From JAHJDS01 sp964569795 (GTDB lineage: Bacteria > Desulfobacterota > Desulfarculia > Desulfarculales > JAHJDS01), in contig CAZMVB010000012.1 in the NCBI GenBank assembly GCA_964569795.1, forward strand, positions 58,439 through 122,438: a DNA stretch of 64,000 nt. Reading direction: 5' to 3'. Within the stretch, counting starts at the first letter, position 1; every line of letters begins with the position of its first letter. Of this stretch, positions 37,798-46,373 are shown piece by piece. A program made the translations under genes and the position numbers. A model generated the notes under the pieces. That model was not told where the DNA came from. It saw nothing but the letters and a program-made list of their open reading frames with translations, and made no database searches.

Positions 37798-39075
37798 CTA
37801 GCCCCTGACTCCGGTGATGCGTTCCCGCCCGGACATGTACGGTCGCAGGACCTCGGGGATGAGCACCGAACCGTCGGCCTGTTGACAGTTCTCCAAGACG
37901 GCGACCAGGGTCCGGCCCACGGCCAGGCCCGAACCATTAAGAGTGTGCACCAGGGCCGTCCCTTTTTGCAACCGATAACGGATCTGGGCCCGCCGCGCCT
38001 GGAAGTCGGTGAAACAGGAGCAGGACGAGATCTCGCGATAGGCGTCCTGACCCGGCATCCAGACCTCCAGGTCATAGGTCTTGGCCGCCGAGAAACCCAG
38101 GTCGCCGGTGCACAGGCTGACCACCCGGTAATGGAGTCCCAGCCGCTTGAGGATCTCCTCGGCGTTCTCGGTCAGGGACTCCAGTTCGTCAAACGAGTTT
38201 TCCGGAAGGGCGAACTTGACCAGTTCGACCTTGTTGAACTGGTGCTGGCGGATGAGCCCGCGGGTGTCCTTGCCGTAGGAGCCGGCCTCGGACCGGAAAC
38301 AGGGGGTGTAGGCCGTGTACTTGAGGGGCAGGTCCTCGGCCCGCAGGGTCTCGCCGGCGTGGATGTTGGTCACCGGCACCTCGGCCGTGGGCACCAGCCA
38401 GTAGTCCGTCCCCTCCAGGTGGAACAGGTCCTCGGCGAACTTGGGCAACTGGCCGGTGCCGGTCATGGCCGCCGAATTGGTCATGAACGGCGGCAGGACC
38501 TCGGTGTAACCGTGCTCGGTGGTGTGGACGTCGAGCATGAAGTTGATCAGGGCCCGCTCCAGACGGGCGCCCAGGCCCCAGTACAGGGTGAACCGGGCCC
38601 CGGTGATCTTGGCCGCCCGCTCGAAGTCCAGGATGCCCAGATCTTCGCCCAGGTCCCAGTGGGGCCGGGGCGTAAAATCAAAGTCCGGCTTTTCCCCCCA
38701 GGTCCGGATCAGCTCGTTGTCGGCCTCGTCGGCGCCCACGGGCACCGAATCGTCGGGGATGTTGGGGATGGTCAGGATCAGCCCGGATAACTCGGCGTCC
38801 ACCGCCTTGACCTGCTTGTCCAGGTCCTTGATCCTGTCGGCCGCCTGGGACATCTCGGCGATCAGGTCGGCCGCGTCCTGGCCGGCCTTTTTCCGGCGCC
38901 CGATCTCGGTCGAGACCTGGTTCCGCCGGGCCTTGAGTTGCTCGACCTCGACCAGTATCTCCCGGCGGCGCTCGTCCAGGGCGGCCACCCGGTCCAGGTC
39001 CAGCTCGACCCCTCGCCGGCGGGCCGCCTCCCGGACCAGGTCCAGGTTCTTGCGGACGAACTTGAGATCGAGCAT
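37798..39075 (-). CDS. serS: Seryl-tRNA synthetase SerS
   Basis: A 425-residue class II aminoacyl-tRNA synthetase. The first ~100 residues form the antiparallel coiled-coil arm (LVREAARRRGVELDLDRVAA and following). Class II motifs follow: motif 2 FRSEAGSYGKDTRGLIRQHQ (~262-281) and motif 3 with GSGLAVGRTLVAVLEN (~384-399). Serine recognition residues lie in TAEVPVTN. SerS also charges the selenocysteine tRNA with serine, the first step of the Sec pathway. A strong promoter is at 39111-39139 and GAAGGG precedes ATG 39075. Confidence 0.97.
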   Translation of the reverse strand: MLDLKFVRKNLDLVREAARRRGVELDLDRVAALDERRREILVEVEQLKARRNQVSTEIGRRKKAGQDAADLIAEMSQAADRIKDLDKQVKAVDAELSGLILTIPNIPDDSVPVGADEADNELIRTWGEKPDFDFTPRPHWDLGEDLGILDFERAAKITGARFTLYWGLGARLERALINFMLDVHTTEHGYTEVLPPFMTNSAAMTGTGQLPKFAEDLFHLEGTDYWLVPTAEVPVTNIHAGETLRAEDLPLKYTAYTPCFRSEAGSYGKDTRGLIRQHQFNKVELVKFALPENSFDELESLTENAEEILKRLGLHYRVVSLCTGDLGFSAAKTYDLEVWMPGQDAYREISSCSCFTDFQARRAQIRYRLQKGTALVHTLNGSGLAVGRTLVAVLENCQQADGSVLIPEVLRPYMSGRERITGVRG

Positions 39076-39110
39076 GGCCCTTCTCTTTGGAGTTTGAGGC
39101 GGTTATCTGA

Positions 39111-39139
39111 TTTATAACCCTGTTCCCAGGGTCAGTCAA
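39111..39139 (-). promoter_or_regulatory. Sigma-70 promoter of serS-PBP
   Basis: On the minus strand TTGACT (39139-39134) and TATAAA (39116-39111) are 17 bp apart. The spacer contains the dyad ACCCTG/CAGGGT, a possible operator. A start near 39104 gives a ~29-nt leader. Confidence 0.7.
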
Positions 39140-39199
39140 CCGAAAAATTAAAGTAATACATTAGGTCCCGAAGCAAACCACAATATATATTTAAAAAAA

Positions 39200-39397
39200 T
39201 CACCAAGACACCACATCTTGAGGATACCCGATCCCCAGCCAGGCAATTTTTTTCCACTGACCACCCCGGACAATCCGCTCATACACCAGAAAGTCCCCCG
39301 ATTTAACCAGCATTGGCTTGCCTAACCCGGCCGGGTCATGATATAGATCGCCCTTGGCCGCCGCCGACGCATCAGCAAAGGATTCGATCCAGTCCAT
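39200..39397 (-). CDS. Possible small protein, family unknown
   Basis: Within a longer open frame, the last 65 codons read like real protein (AKGDLYHDPAGL, then RIVRGGQWKKIAWLGIG, ending DVVSW) and use less extreme G+C codons than the noise around. An in-frame ATG is at 39397, overlapping the plus-strand ATG of resB (39396), because CATG is self-complementary. No clear ribosome binding site was found. It could be a fragment of a periplasmic protein of the kind with YYDP motifs, but this is uncertain. Confidence 0.3.
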   Translation of the reverse strand: MDWIESFADASAAAKGDLYHDPAGLGKPMLVKSGDFLVYERIVRGGQWKKIAWLGIGYPQDVVSW

Positions 39398-41204
39398 GCC
39401 CAAAACCCCGGAGCATCCCTCGGTCACGAGCCGCCTGATCCAGGCCGGATGGCGATCGCCCTCGGCCCTGTCCGTGTGGCGGGGCCTGGGCCTGGGCCTG
39501 GCCTTCGGCCTGGTGGGGGCGCTGATCCTGGAGACCTGGGGCCAGATCGACGTCCCGGGGCTGAGCCTGTGGCACCGCCTCCTGCTGGTGGTCGAGGGCC
39601 TGGTCTCGGACAGCACCGGCCCGATCAGTTCGTCGTGGTGGTTCGTGGGGTTCGTCCTGGCGGCGGGGGTGGCCCTGGGCCGCGGCTTCACGGATTTCTG
39701 GGCCTCGATCAAGCTGGCCATCTTTCTTTTCTGCGCCGTGGCCGCGGCCTGCATCGCCGGGACGCTCATCCCCCAGAGCGATCTGGCCCAGTCCTACGCC
39801 AAGACCTATAACCTGGCCTACGGCGGGGCCACGCTGTGGACCCGGATCTTCGTCTGGCACGACATCTTTCACGCCCGATGGTTCGTGGGCCTGCTGCTGG
39901 CCCTGTCGCTCAACCTCTCGGTCTGCACCCTCAGGCGCTGGGGCAAGACCTACCACATTCTGAAGCGTCCCTCGGCCGAGCGGGGGCGCAAGGTCCCCTT
40001 CAAGCAGGCGCCCCTGGCCGAAATCGAGATCGACGCGCCAATGGCCGAGGTGGGACCCCGGGTCGAGCGGTTGTTGGGCCGCTATTTCAGAAAGGTCAGG
40101 GACCGGGACACGGACCAGGGCCTGGCCCTGTACGGCGAGCGGGGCCGGTTTTCCCGGCTGGGGATGTACCTCATCCATCTGTCCGTGCTGGTCATCTACG
40201 TCGGGGTGATCATCGGTTTGTGGTTCGGCTACCAGGGCGACCTCCAGGTCTGGGAAGGCGATTCGAACCGGGTCTTCAGGACGGCCGAGGGCCGCACCCG
40301 GAGCCTGCCCTTCACCATCTACTGCAACCGGTTCCGGCTGTTGTGCAACCGGGTCCAGAAGGACCACGTGGACCAGTACCGCTCCGAGGTGACGGTCATC
40401 GAACCAAAGGTCCAGGGAGTGGTCAACCCGGACTGGCCCCTGCACCTGCTGAACGTCATCGACGGCTGGCGCTACCGGCCCGCGGTGATCGAGGTCAACC
40501 AGCGACTGATCCATCGCGGCCTGGCCTTTTCCCAGTCCAGTTGGGGGGCGGTGGCCCGGGGGGTGACCCTGACGCTGACCGATCCCTGGGGCCGGCGCCA
40601 GACCCACCGGATATGGTTCCGGTCCATGGGCTCGGCCATGGGCCAGGGCATGCCCCACGAGCCGGTGGCCGTGCCCGGCCTGGGGGCCCAGCTGGTCGTC
40701 TCCCGGGTGGCCAACCCCGAGCAGTGCCGGCCGGTGGCGATCGTCAACCTGATCCAGTTCCTGCCGGGCCGGCGGGTCCATCGCCGCCTGACGTTCATGT
40801 TGCGGACCGGACAAAGCCGGACCTTCACCGTGGGCGGGGGCTGCCACCTGGCCCCGGGGCCGCCCTGGCAGCGGGCCGCGGGATTCTTCGCCTGCTTCCG
40901 GTCACTGGGCCGGTGGAAGATCACCCTGACCGGGGTAAGCGTCCGCTATTACACCGTGCTGACCGTGGCCCATCACCCCGGGCTGTGGTTGATCTGGCTC
41001 GGGGCGTCGCTGATGGTCGTCGGCTTCATCTGGTCCTTCTACTTCTCCCACCGCAAGGTGTGGCTGGTCATCGTTCCCGCGGGGACGGGCAGCCGCCTGG
41101 ACATTTACGGCGCGGCCAACAAGAACCAGTACGGCCTCAAACTGTGGGCGGGCCGCTTGGCCGACCGGCTGCGCCGGCGCCTGGCTGACAAAGGAGCGCC
41201 TTGA
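39396..41204 (+). CDS. resB: Cytochrome c biogenesis protein ResB/Ccs1
   Basis: About 602 residues. ResB/Ccs1 is one half of the System II heme transport and cytochrome c synthetase complex. Membrane segments are ~26-46, ~85-105, ~110-130 (LAIFLFCAVAAACIAGTLIPQ), ~165-185 and ~530-550. The conserved IPQSDLAQSYAKTY and WFVGLLLALSLNLSVCTLRRW are in the N-terminal part. The large periplasmic loop is ~270-515. ATG 39396 is chosen; a TTG at 39354 is also open. The stop overlaps the ccsA start (TGATG), as expected for partners forming one complex. They supply c-type cytochromes such as the CxxCH protein at 46374. Confidence 0.93.
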   Translation: MPKTPEHPSVTSRLIQAGWRSPSALSVWRGLGLGLAFGLVGALILETWGQIDVPGLSLWHRLLLVVEGLVSDSTGPISSSWWFVGFVLAAGVALGRGFTDFWASIKLAIFLFCAVAAACIAGTLIPQSDLAQSYAKTYNLAYGGATLWTRIFVWHDIFHARWFVGLLLALSLNLSVCTLRRWGKTYHILKRPSAERGRKVPFKQAPLAEIEIDAPMAEVGPRVERLLGRYFRKVRDRDTDQGLALYGERGRFSRLGMYLIHLSVLVIYVGVIIGLWFGYQGDLQVWEGDSNRVFRTAEGRTRSLPFTIYCNRFRLLCNRVQKDHVDQYRSEVTVIEPKVQGVVNPDWPLHLLNVIDGWRYRPAVIEVNQRLIHRGLAFSQSSWGAVARGVTLTLTDPWGRRQTHRIWFRSMGSAMGQGMPHEPVAVPGLGAQLVVSRVANPEQCRPVAIVNLIQFLPGRRVHRRLTFMLRTGQSRTFTVGGGCHLAPGPPWQRAAGFFACFRSLGRWKITLTGVSVRYYTVLTVAHHPGLWLIWLGASLMVVGFIWSFYFSHRKVWLVIVPAGTGSRLDIYGAANKNQYGLKLWAGRLADRLRRRLADKGAP

Positions 41205-42283
41205 TGACCGAAACGATCGGACTGTTGTTGAACGTGGTCACCGTGACCTATCTGATCGGCTGGATCGGTTACGTAACGGCGGCCGTCTTCCGCCGGATGA
41301 GGGTGCTCGGCCTGCTGGCCGAGGTGGTGTTGTGGCTGACCGTGGCCGCCCACGTCCTGGCCCTGGCCCTGCTCTGGACCCGGGTCGAGCTGGCCCCCTT
41401 GACCAACAAGTACCAGTTCCTGATCTTCTTTGCCGCGGCCGTGGGGCTGGGCTCGGCGGTCCTGATCGCCGTGACCCGCCGGCGGATCCTGGGCGTGTTC
41501 ACCGTGCCCTTCTCCTTCCTGGCCATGGCCTATGCCAGCTGGTCGCCCTTTGTCAGCGACAGGATCAGCCCGATGATGCCGGCCCTGAAGTCCTTCTGGC
41601 TGATCGCCCATGTCATCACCAGCTTCCTGGGTTACGCCGGGTTCGCCGTGGCCTGCGGGCTGGCCCTGGCCTACTTGTGGCGCTGGTCCCGGGCCAACCG
41701 GCCCCAATGGTACGACTGGCTGATCGGCGGACTGCTCTTGGCCTCGGCCACGGCGGTCTGGCTGGCCTTTGACTGGCAGGGGGAATACTGGCGCTGGGTG
41801 GGCGTCCACCTGGTGTTTCCCTACGAGTTCACCCTGCAGCTCGTCCGGCTCCTGCCGCGGACCGAGAGTCTGCCCCTGGCCCTGATGGGCTTCACGGCCG
41901 TGCCCCTGGTGGTCCTGCTCCTGGGGGCCTGGCCCCGGCGAGGGGCGGCCGAGGCGGGGCGGTCGTCCCGCCTGCCCGAGATCGAGGCCCTCCAGCACTA
42001 CATGTATCAGTTCATGATCTTCGGCCTGATCCTGTTCACCGCCGGGATCGCCACCGGGGCCATCTGGGCCAACAAGGCCTGGAGCCGCCCCTGGGGCTGG
42101 GACAACAAGGAGACCTGGTCCCTGATCACCTGGTTCGTGTACGTCCTATTCCCCCACCTGTCGAGGCTCAAGGGATTCAAGGGGAGCTATCTGGCCTGGG
42201 TGGCCATTGTCGGCTTCTTCTGCGTCCTGTTCACCTGGTTCGTGGTCAATCAGTTGGGGGGGATACATGCGTACGGGGTTTAA
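41204..42283 (+). CDS. ccsA: Cytochrome c biogenesis protein CcsA/ResC
   Basis: About 359 residues with eight or so membrane helices. The heme-handling WWD-type domain is seen as WGWDNKETWSLITWF (~297-311), close to the C-terminus as in all CcsA proteins. Conserved external histidines that ligate heme are expected in PLTNKYQF, AHVITSFLGYAGFA and the final transmembrane segments. ATG 41204 overlaps the resB stop. With ResB it exports heme and attaches it to CxxCH motifs of apocytochromes in the periplasm. Confidence 0.94.
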   Translation: MTETIGLLLNVVTVTYLIGWIGYVTAAVFRRMRVLGLLAEVVLWLTVAAHVLALALLWTRVELAPLTNKYQFLIFFAAAVGLGSAVLIAVTRRRILGVFTVPFSFLAMAYASWSPFVSDRISPMMPALKSFWLIAHVITSFLGYAGFAVACGLALAYLWRWSRANRPQWYDWLIGGLLLASATAVWLAFDWQGEYWRWVGVHLVFPYEFTLQLVRLLPRTESLPLALMGFTAVPLVVLLLGAWPRRGAAEAGRSSRLPEIEALQHYMYQFMIFGLILFTAGIATGAIWANKAWSRPWGWDNKETWSLITWFVYVLFPHLSRLKGFKGSYLAWVAIVGFFCVLFTWFVVNQLGGIHAYGV

Positions 42284-42454
42284 AACACCTCCGACGCCGA
42301 CCGAACCACGCCCTGAATAGAGCCCCCCGGTCCCCTTGTTAGATAAATTTTGAGGGGCCGAAATAAGATTGGGCATGCCTGACCGGGCGGGAGCGAATCG
42401 GGTGGCCGTGTCCCTGGACCTGACTGACCTGATCCGGCGGCGGGAGCCGGCCTG

Positions 42455-44779
42455 CTAGAGTTCCTGTTGGCGGCCAACCGGCTCCGGACCATCAGTCCCC
42501 AGCCCGCCCAGGGCCACGGCCAGGCACAGGGCCGCGGCCAGGATCAGGGTCCAGATGAATCCCCAGACCGGGATCAGGACCAGGCCGGCCAGGAGCGCCC
42601 CCAGGGCGGCCGCGGCCAGATCGACGGCGTTGAGACGGCCGGCCCCGGTCCCCACCTCGGCCCGCGAGGCGATGTAGGCCCGCGAGGTCAGCGGGAAGTG
42701 GACCCCGCCCAGAAAACCGGTGGCCAGGGCCAGACCCGGCAACACGAACAGGGCCCACCAGTCCGGGCCGTCCAGGCCCTGGAGCCGGTGCAGGCCCAGG
42801 CCGGCCCACAAGACCACCAGACAGGTGCCCGCGCCCAGGGCCTGGACCGCCACCAGGGCCCGGCGGGGCCGGGCCAGGGCGTCGGCCCGCTTGCTCATCC
42901 AGGCCGCCCCGCCGGCCAGGCCGACCATGTAGGCGGCGATGAGCAGGCCCACGGCCTGATACATCCGGCCATAGAGGATCTGAAAGGCGAGCATCAGCGA
43001 GATCTGGAGCGTCATCTCGGTAAAGCCGATCGAGCCCAGGGCGATCAGCGGCCAGGACCGGCGCCAGCGCCGCCGCAGGAGCCATGACAAAATACCGAGG
43101 CCGATCAAAACGGCCAGGATGGCCGGGATTGGGACCCGTTCCAGCCCGGTCAGGACCCCGGCCAGGACCGGGGACTGCTGGGCGGTTTCGACCGTCAGGG
43201 CGTAGTAGAAGCAGCGGGGCGAGAAGTCGGTGTTGGGGGGCCCGGACGGGGCGGAGGCGATCCGGCCGCGCCACCAGGCCTGCTTGAACAGGCTGGCGTC
43301 GGTGCTCAGGTAACCGCTCACGGCCGGGGCGTCGATCCCCCTCTGGCGCAATCGTGCCAGCAGGACCTCGGGCCGGCGGATCAGGGTCCCGGGCCTGATT
43401 GCGGCGAAAAACCGGGTCTGATCCCCGGGAAAGACGACGATATCGCCAAAGACAGTGGCCAGGGTGTCCCGGACGTTGCGCAGGTAGCGGGCCACGCTGG
43501 GCCCGATGATGTTTTCGCCGCCGCGCACGGTAAAGGTCACCAGGCCCCCCGGGGCCAGGACCCGCCGCAGGCGCCGATAGAACTCGATGGTGAAATACCG
43601 GTTCAACTGGGCCGTGGTCGGATCGGGCAGGCGGATCAGGACCACGTCAAAGCGGGACCGGGTCTGCCGGACGAAGCGCCGGGCGTCGGTCAGGTGGGTC
43701 CGGATCCGGGGGTCGCGGGTGGCCCGTCTCACGGCCGCGGGCAGAATGCCCTGGGCCAGGTCGATCAGGCCCGGATCGATCTGGACGTAATCGATTTGCT
43801 TGACCGTGCGGTGCTTCAGGATCTCGCTGAAAATCCGGCCCGGCGCGCCGCCGATGACCAGCACCCGCTGGGGGCGGGGATGCATGGCCAGGGCCGGATG
43901 GACCGCCCGCTCGACGCTCAGGCGGTCCGGCCAGGAGAACATCTCCTCGCCGCCCACGTAAATCGTGAACTGGTCGCCGTAGCGCGTCGCCTCGAGCCGG
44001 GCATAGGGGGTGTCGATCGAGGCCAGGACCATGAGCGGCCGGGCGGCCAGTTGACGTAGTGAAAAATCCAGGCGGGCGGTGAAGGGCAGCAGGACCAGCA
44101 GGCCCAGGGCGATGGCCAGGGCCGGGACCAGCCGCCACCATCTCGACCGGGACCAGGCCGCGACCAGGCCCGCCCCGGACAAGATAACGGCCAGGCCGAC
44201 CATGATCGTCAGGGGCCGCAGCCACAGCAGGAAAAAGAAATGGAGGGCCAGCCCGGCCGCGCCGGCGCCCACGGCCTCAAGGGCGTAGATCCGGCCCACG
44301 GCCCGGCCCGGCCCGCGCCCGGCCCACTGTTCGGCTGAGCGGCGGCAGAGCCTGACAAAGACGAACCCCGAGACCAGACACGGCCCGGCCAGGACCGCGG
44401 TCGTCAGCAGGAGCATGGCCCCGGGCGACAGCAAGACCCCGAGCGGCCAGCCGGCCAGGAGGCGGAAGAGCCTGACCGCGGCCAGGGCCAGCACCAGCAG
44501 CACCCCCAGCCAGACCAGGCCCACCCCGACCCGATGTCGTTGCCGCTCGCGGCGAAATTTCTCCCACCAGCCGGCCGCCAGGCTGCCCAGGCCCGTCCAG
44601 AGCAGCCAGGAAAAGAGGGTCAGCCCCAGGGCGATCTCGTTGCCGGCGCAGACCACCAGGATTTCCCGCAGCAGGAGCACCTGACCGGCCAGGGTGGCCC
44701 CGCCCAGGGCCGCGGCGGCCAGGACCAGGGGAGAAAGGACTAACCCTCGCCCTGGCCTTGCTGTTTCAGCTTCTTCCAC
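42455..44779 (-). CDS. Membrane-embedded spermidine synthase-like protein
   Basis: About 774 residues: an N-terminal block of ~7 membrane helices, a soluble Rossmann methyltransferase/aminopropyltransferase domain (~270-500), and a C-terminal block of ~7 helices. The soluble domain has YVGGEEMFSWPDRLSVERAV and RVLVIGGAPGRIFSEIL, the SAM-binding loop with GGAPG in place of the usual GGGDG. DYVQIDPGLIDLA follows. Such MFS-like/spermidine-synthase fusions are common in deltaproteobacteria; their substrates are unknown. The start is uncertain: GTG 44779 would overlap the sigma-54 regulator gene by 40 bp, and no ATG lies between it and the first helix. The overlap suggests translational coupling to the regulator. 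Confidence 0.85.
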   Translation of the reverse strand: MEEAETARPGRGLVLSPLVLAAAALGGATLAGQVLLLREILVVCAGNEIALGLTLFSWLLWTGLGSLAAGWWEKFRRERQRHRVGVGLVWLGVLLVLALAAVRLFRLLAGWPLGVLLSPGAMLLLTTAVLAGPCLVSGFVFVRLCRRSAEQWAGRGPGRAVGRIYALEAVGAGAAGLALHFFFLLWLRPLTIMVGLAVILSGAGLVAAWSRSRWWRLVPALAIALGLLVLLPFTARLDFSLRQLAARPLMVLASIDTPYARLEATRYGDQFTIYVGGEEMFSWPDRLSVERAVHPALAMHPRPQRVLVIGGAPGRIFSEILKHRTVKQIDYVQIDPGLIDLAQGILPAAVRRATRDPRIRTHLTDARRFVRQTRSRFDVVLIRLPDPTTAQLNRYFTIEFYRRLRRVLAPGGLVTFTVRGGENIIGPSVARYLRNVRDTLATVFGDIVVFPGDQTRFFAAIRPGTLIRRPEVLLARLRQRGIDAPAVSGYLSTDASLFKQAWWRGRIASAPSGPPNTDFSPRCFYYALTVETAQQSPVLAGVLTGLERVPIPAILAVLIGLGILSWLLRRRWRRSWPLIALGSIGFTEMTLQISLMLAFQILYGRMYQAVGLLIAAYMVGLAGGAAWMSKRADALARPRRALVAVQALGAGTCLVVLWAGLGLHRLQGLDGPDWWALFVLPGLALATGFLGGVHFPLTSRAYIASRAEVGTGAGRLNAVDLAAAALGALLAGLVLIPVWGFIWTLILAAALCLAVALGGLGTDGPEPVGRQQEL

Positions 44780-46113
44780 AAGGTCACCCGACTGATGCCC
44801 AGCACACGCGCGGCGGCCGTCTTGTTGCCGCCGGTCATCTCGAGCGCCCGGGCGATCCGCTGGTGTTCGTCCAGGTCGAGCCACAGGGGAGACGGCCCGG
44901 CCCGGTTCTCGAACTCGGCCGGCAGGTCGGTTGGGGTGATGACCTCATCCCGGGCGGCGACAAAGGCGTATTCCAGGACGTTGATCAACTGGCGGACGTT
45001 GCCCGGCCAGGGGTGTTTGGCCATGGCCTCGAGGACCTCGGGGTGGAGGCTCTTGATCTGCTTCTGGCCGCGACGATTGAGGGTTTCCAGGAAGTGGTTG
45101 GCCAGCAGGGGGATGTCCTCGACCCGCCGGCGCAGGGGGGGCAGCCGGACGGGGATGACGTTGAGGCGGAAGTAGAGGTCCTGGCGGAATCGCCCCCGGG
45201 CGATCAGTTCCCCCAGGTCCTGGTGGGTGGCCGAGATGATGCGGACCTCCACCTCGACCGGCCGGTGATCGCCGACCCGCTCGATGGTCCCGACCTCGAT
45301 CACCCGGAGCAGCTTGACCTGGACTTCGGGGGGTAAATCGCCCACCTCGTCAAGTACTAAACTCCCGCCGCCGGCCGCCTCGAACCGGCCGATCCGCGAG
45401 GTCAGGGCCCCGGTAAAGGCCCCCTTGACGTGGCCGAACAGCTCGCTTTCCAAAAGACCCGGATTGAGGGCGGCGCAGTTGACCGTCAGGTAGGGCTTGT
45501 CGGCCCGGGGGCTCAGGTCGTGGACCGCCCGGGCGACCAGTTCCTTGCCCGTGCCCGATTCCCCGAAGATGATGACCGGCGCGTCGGAATCGGCCGCGGC
45601 GGCGATCAGGTCGAACACGGCCCGCATGGCCGGCGACTCGCCGATCAGGCCGTGGAAGCCCGCCGGCTGGGCCAGTTTCCGTTTGAGCCGGGCCACCTCC
45701 CGCTCCCGCCGCACCAGCGAGCTGATGTCCACCAGGGTCTCCACCCCCAGCACCGGCCGGCCCCCTTCGTCGGTGATGGTCGTGGCGCTCTTGAGGATGT
45801 GCACCCGGCGGCCGGCCCGCTGCCGGATGGTGCATCGCTTCCGATCCACCGGACCGCCCGAGAACAGGGGACAGTGCCGGGTGAAGGGGCCGCCCGCGGG
45901 CAGCATGCAGGTGTCCCCCTCCAGGACCGAGCAGGGACGCCCGATCAGGTCCGCCTCCTGAAAGCCGGTCATGGCGCACAGGGCCGGATTGACCGCGACA
46001 ATGGTCCCGGTGTCATCGACGATCAGCAGGCCGTCGGGCATGGTCCCGATGATCGCCTCCAGGGTCTGGCGGTATTTCTGGGACGATCCCCGTTTTTTGA
46101 GGTGTTCGATCAA
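44740..46113 (-). CDS. PAS-domain sigma-54-dependent transcriptional activator
   Basis: About 457 residues. An N-terminal PAS (~10-130) contains a cysteine-rich insert with C, C, C, C spaced in CSVLEGDTCMLPAGG, HCPLF and RKRCTI (~63-102), suited to a redox-sensitive disulfide or Fe-S site. The AAA+ domain has Walker A GESGTGKE, the sigma-54 contact GAFTGA (~230) and Walker B LVLDEVGDLP. A Fis-type helix-turn-helix ends the protein (NKTAAARVLGISRVTLWKKL). I place the start at TTG 46113, which has GGGGAAA four bases upstream. The frame extends to 46167, but the promoter at 46139-46167 lies inside that extension. It is divergent from the Sec-rhodanese gene, its likely target. Confidence 0.92.
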   Translation of the reverse strand: MIEHLKKRGSSQKYRQTLEAIIGTMPDGLLIVDDTGTIVAVNPALCAMTGFQEADLIGRPCSVLEGDTCMLPAGGPFTRHCPLFSGGPVDRKRCTIRQRAGRRVHILKSATTITDEGGRPVLGVETLVDISSLVRREREVARLKRKLAQPAGFHGLIGESPAMRAVFDLIAAAADSDAPVIIFGESGTGKELVARAVHDLSPRADKPYLTVNCAALNPGLLESELFGHVKGAFTGALTSRIGRFEAAGGGSLVLDEVGDLPPEVQVKLLRVIEVGTIERVGDHRPVEVEVRIISATHQDLGELIARGRFRQDLYFRLNVIPVRLPPLRRRVEDIPLLANHFLETLNRRGQKQIKSLHPEVLEAMAKHPWPGNVRQLINVLEYAFVAARDEVITPTDLPAEFENRAGPSPLWLDLDEHQRIARALEMTGGNKTAAARVLGISRVTLWKKLKQQGQGEG

Positions 46114-46138
46114 GGTGTTTCCCCGCGTGTTAAGTCTA

Positions 46139-46167
46139 AACATAGTTAACGTTAAGCGGGCTGTCAA
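46139..46167 (-). promoter_or_regulatory. Sigma-70 promoter of the sigma-54 activator gene
   Basis: On the minus strand TTGACA (46167-46162) and TATGTT (46144-46139) are 17 bp apart, putting the start near 46132. This rules out ATG starts upstream of that point and supports TTG 46113. Confidence 0.65.
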
Positions 46168-46227
46168 CTCGGCGGCTGGTTGCCGGACCGTGATAAATAA
46201 TAATTAATAAAAAACAAGATGTTAACA
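46146..46227. promoter_or_regulatory. Candidate activator-binding palindromes
   Basis: Two perfect palindromes share a GTTAAC core: TTAACGTTAA (46146-46155), inside the regulator's own promoter spacer, and TGTTAACA (46220-46227). They lie ~35 and ~110 bp upstream of the candidate sigma-54 promoter at 46262, a usual distance for enhancer sites. Binding by the Fis-type activator, with autoregulation, is inference. An 11-bp AT inverted repeat (AATAAAAAACA ... TGTTTTTTATT, ~46206-46250) surrounds the second site. Confidence 0.4.
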
Positions 46228-46261
46228 CTCGTCAGTCCTGTTTTTTATTTGAGGCGAGTCT

Positions 46262-46277
46262 CGGTATCGTTTTTGCC
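46262..46277 (+). promoter_or_regulatory. Candidate sigma-54 promoter of the Sec-rhodanese gene
   Basis: CGGTATCGTTTTTGCC has GG (46263-46264) and GC (46275-46276) exactly 12 bp apart, with a good -12 half (TTTTTGC). The -24 half, GGTAT, is imperfect. The position, divergent from a sigma-54 activator gene, raises its likelihood. Start would be near 46288, leaving a ~86-nt leader. Confidence 0.5.
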
Positions 46278-46373
46278 TATCAATTTCCCACGGTCATATT
46301 CAAGGGCTCGATCCCTGTCGAGTCTGGTGCCCGCCGTGGCGGTCGACCGAACCCAGAATACACGGGAGGAACA

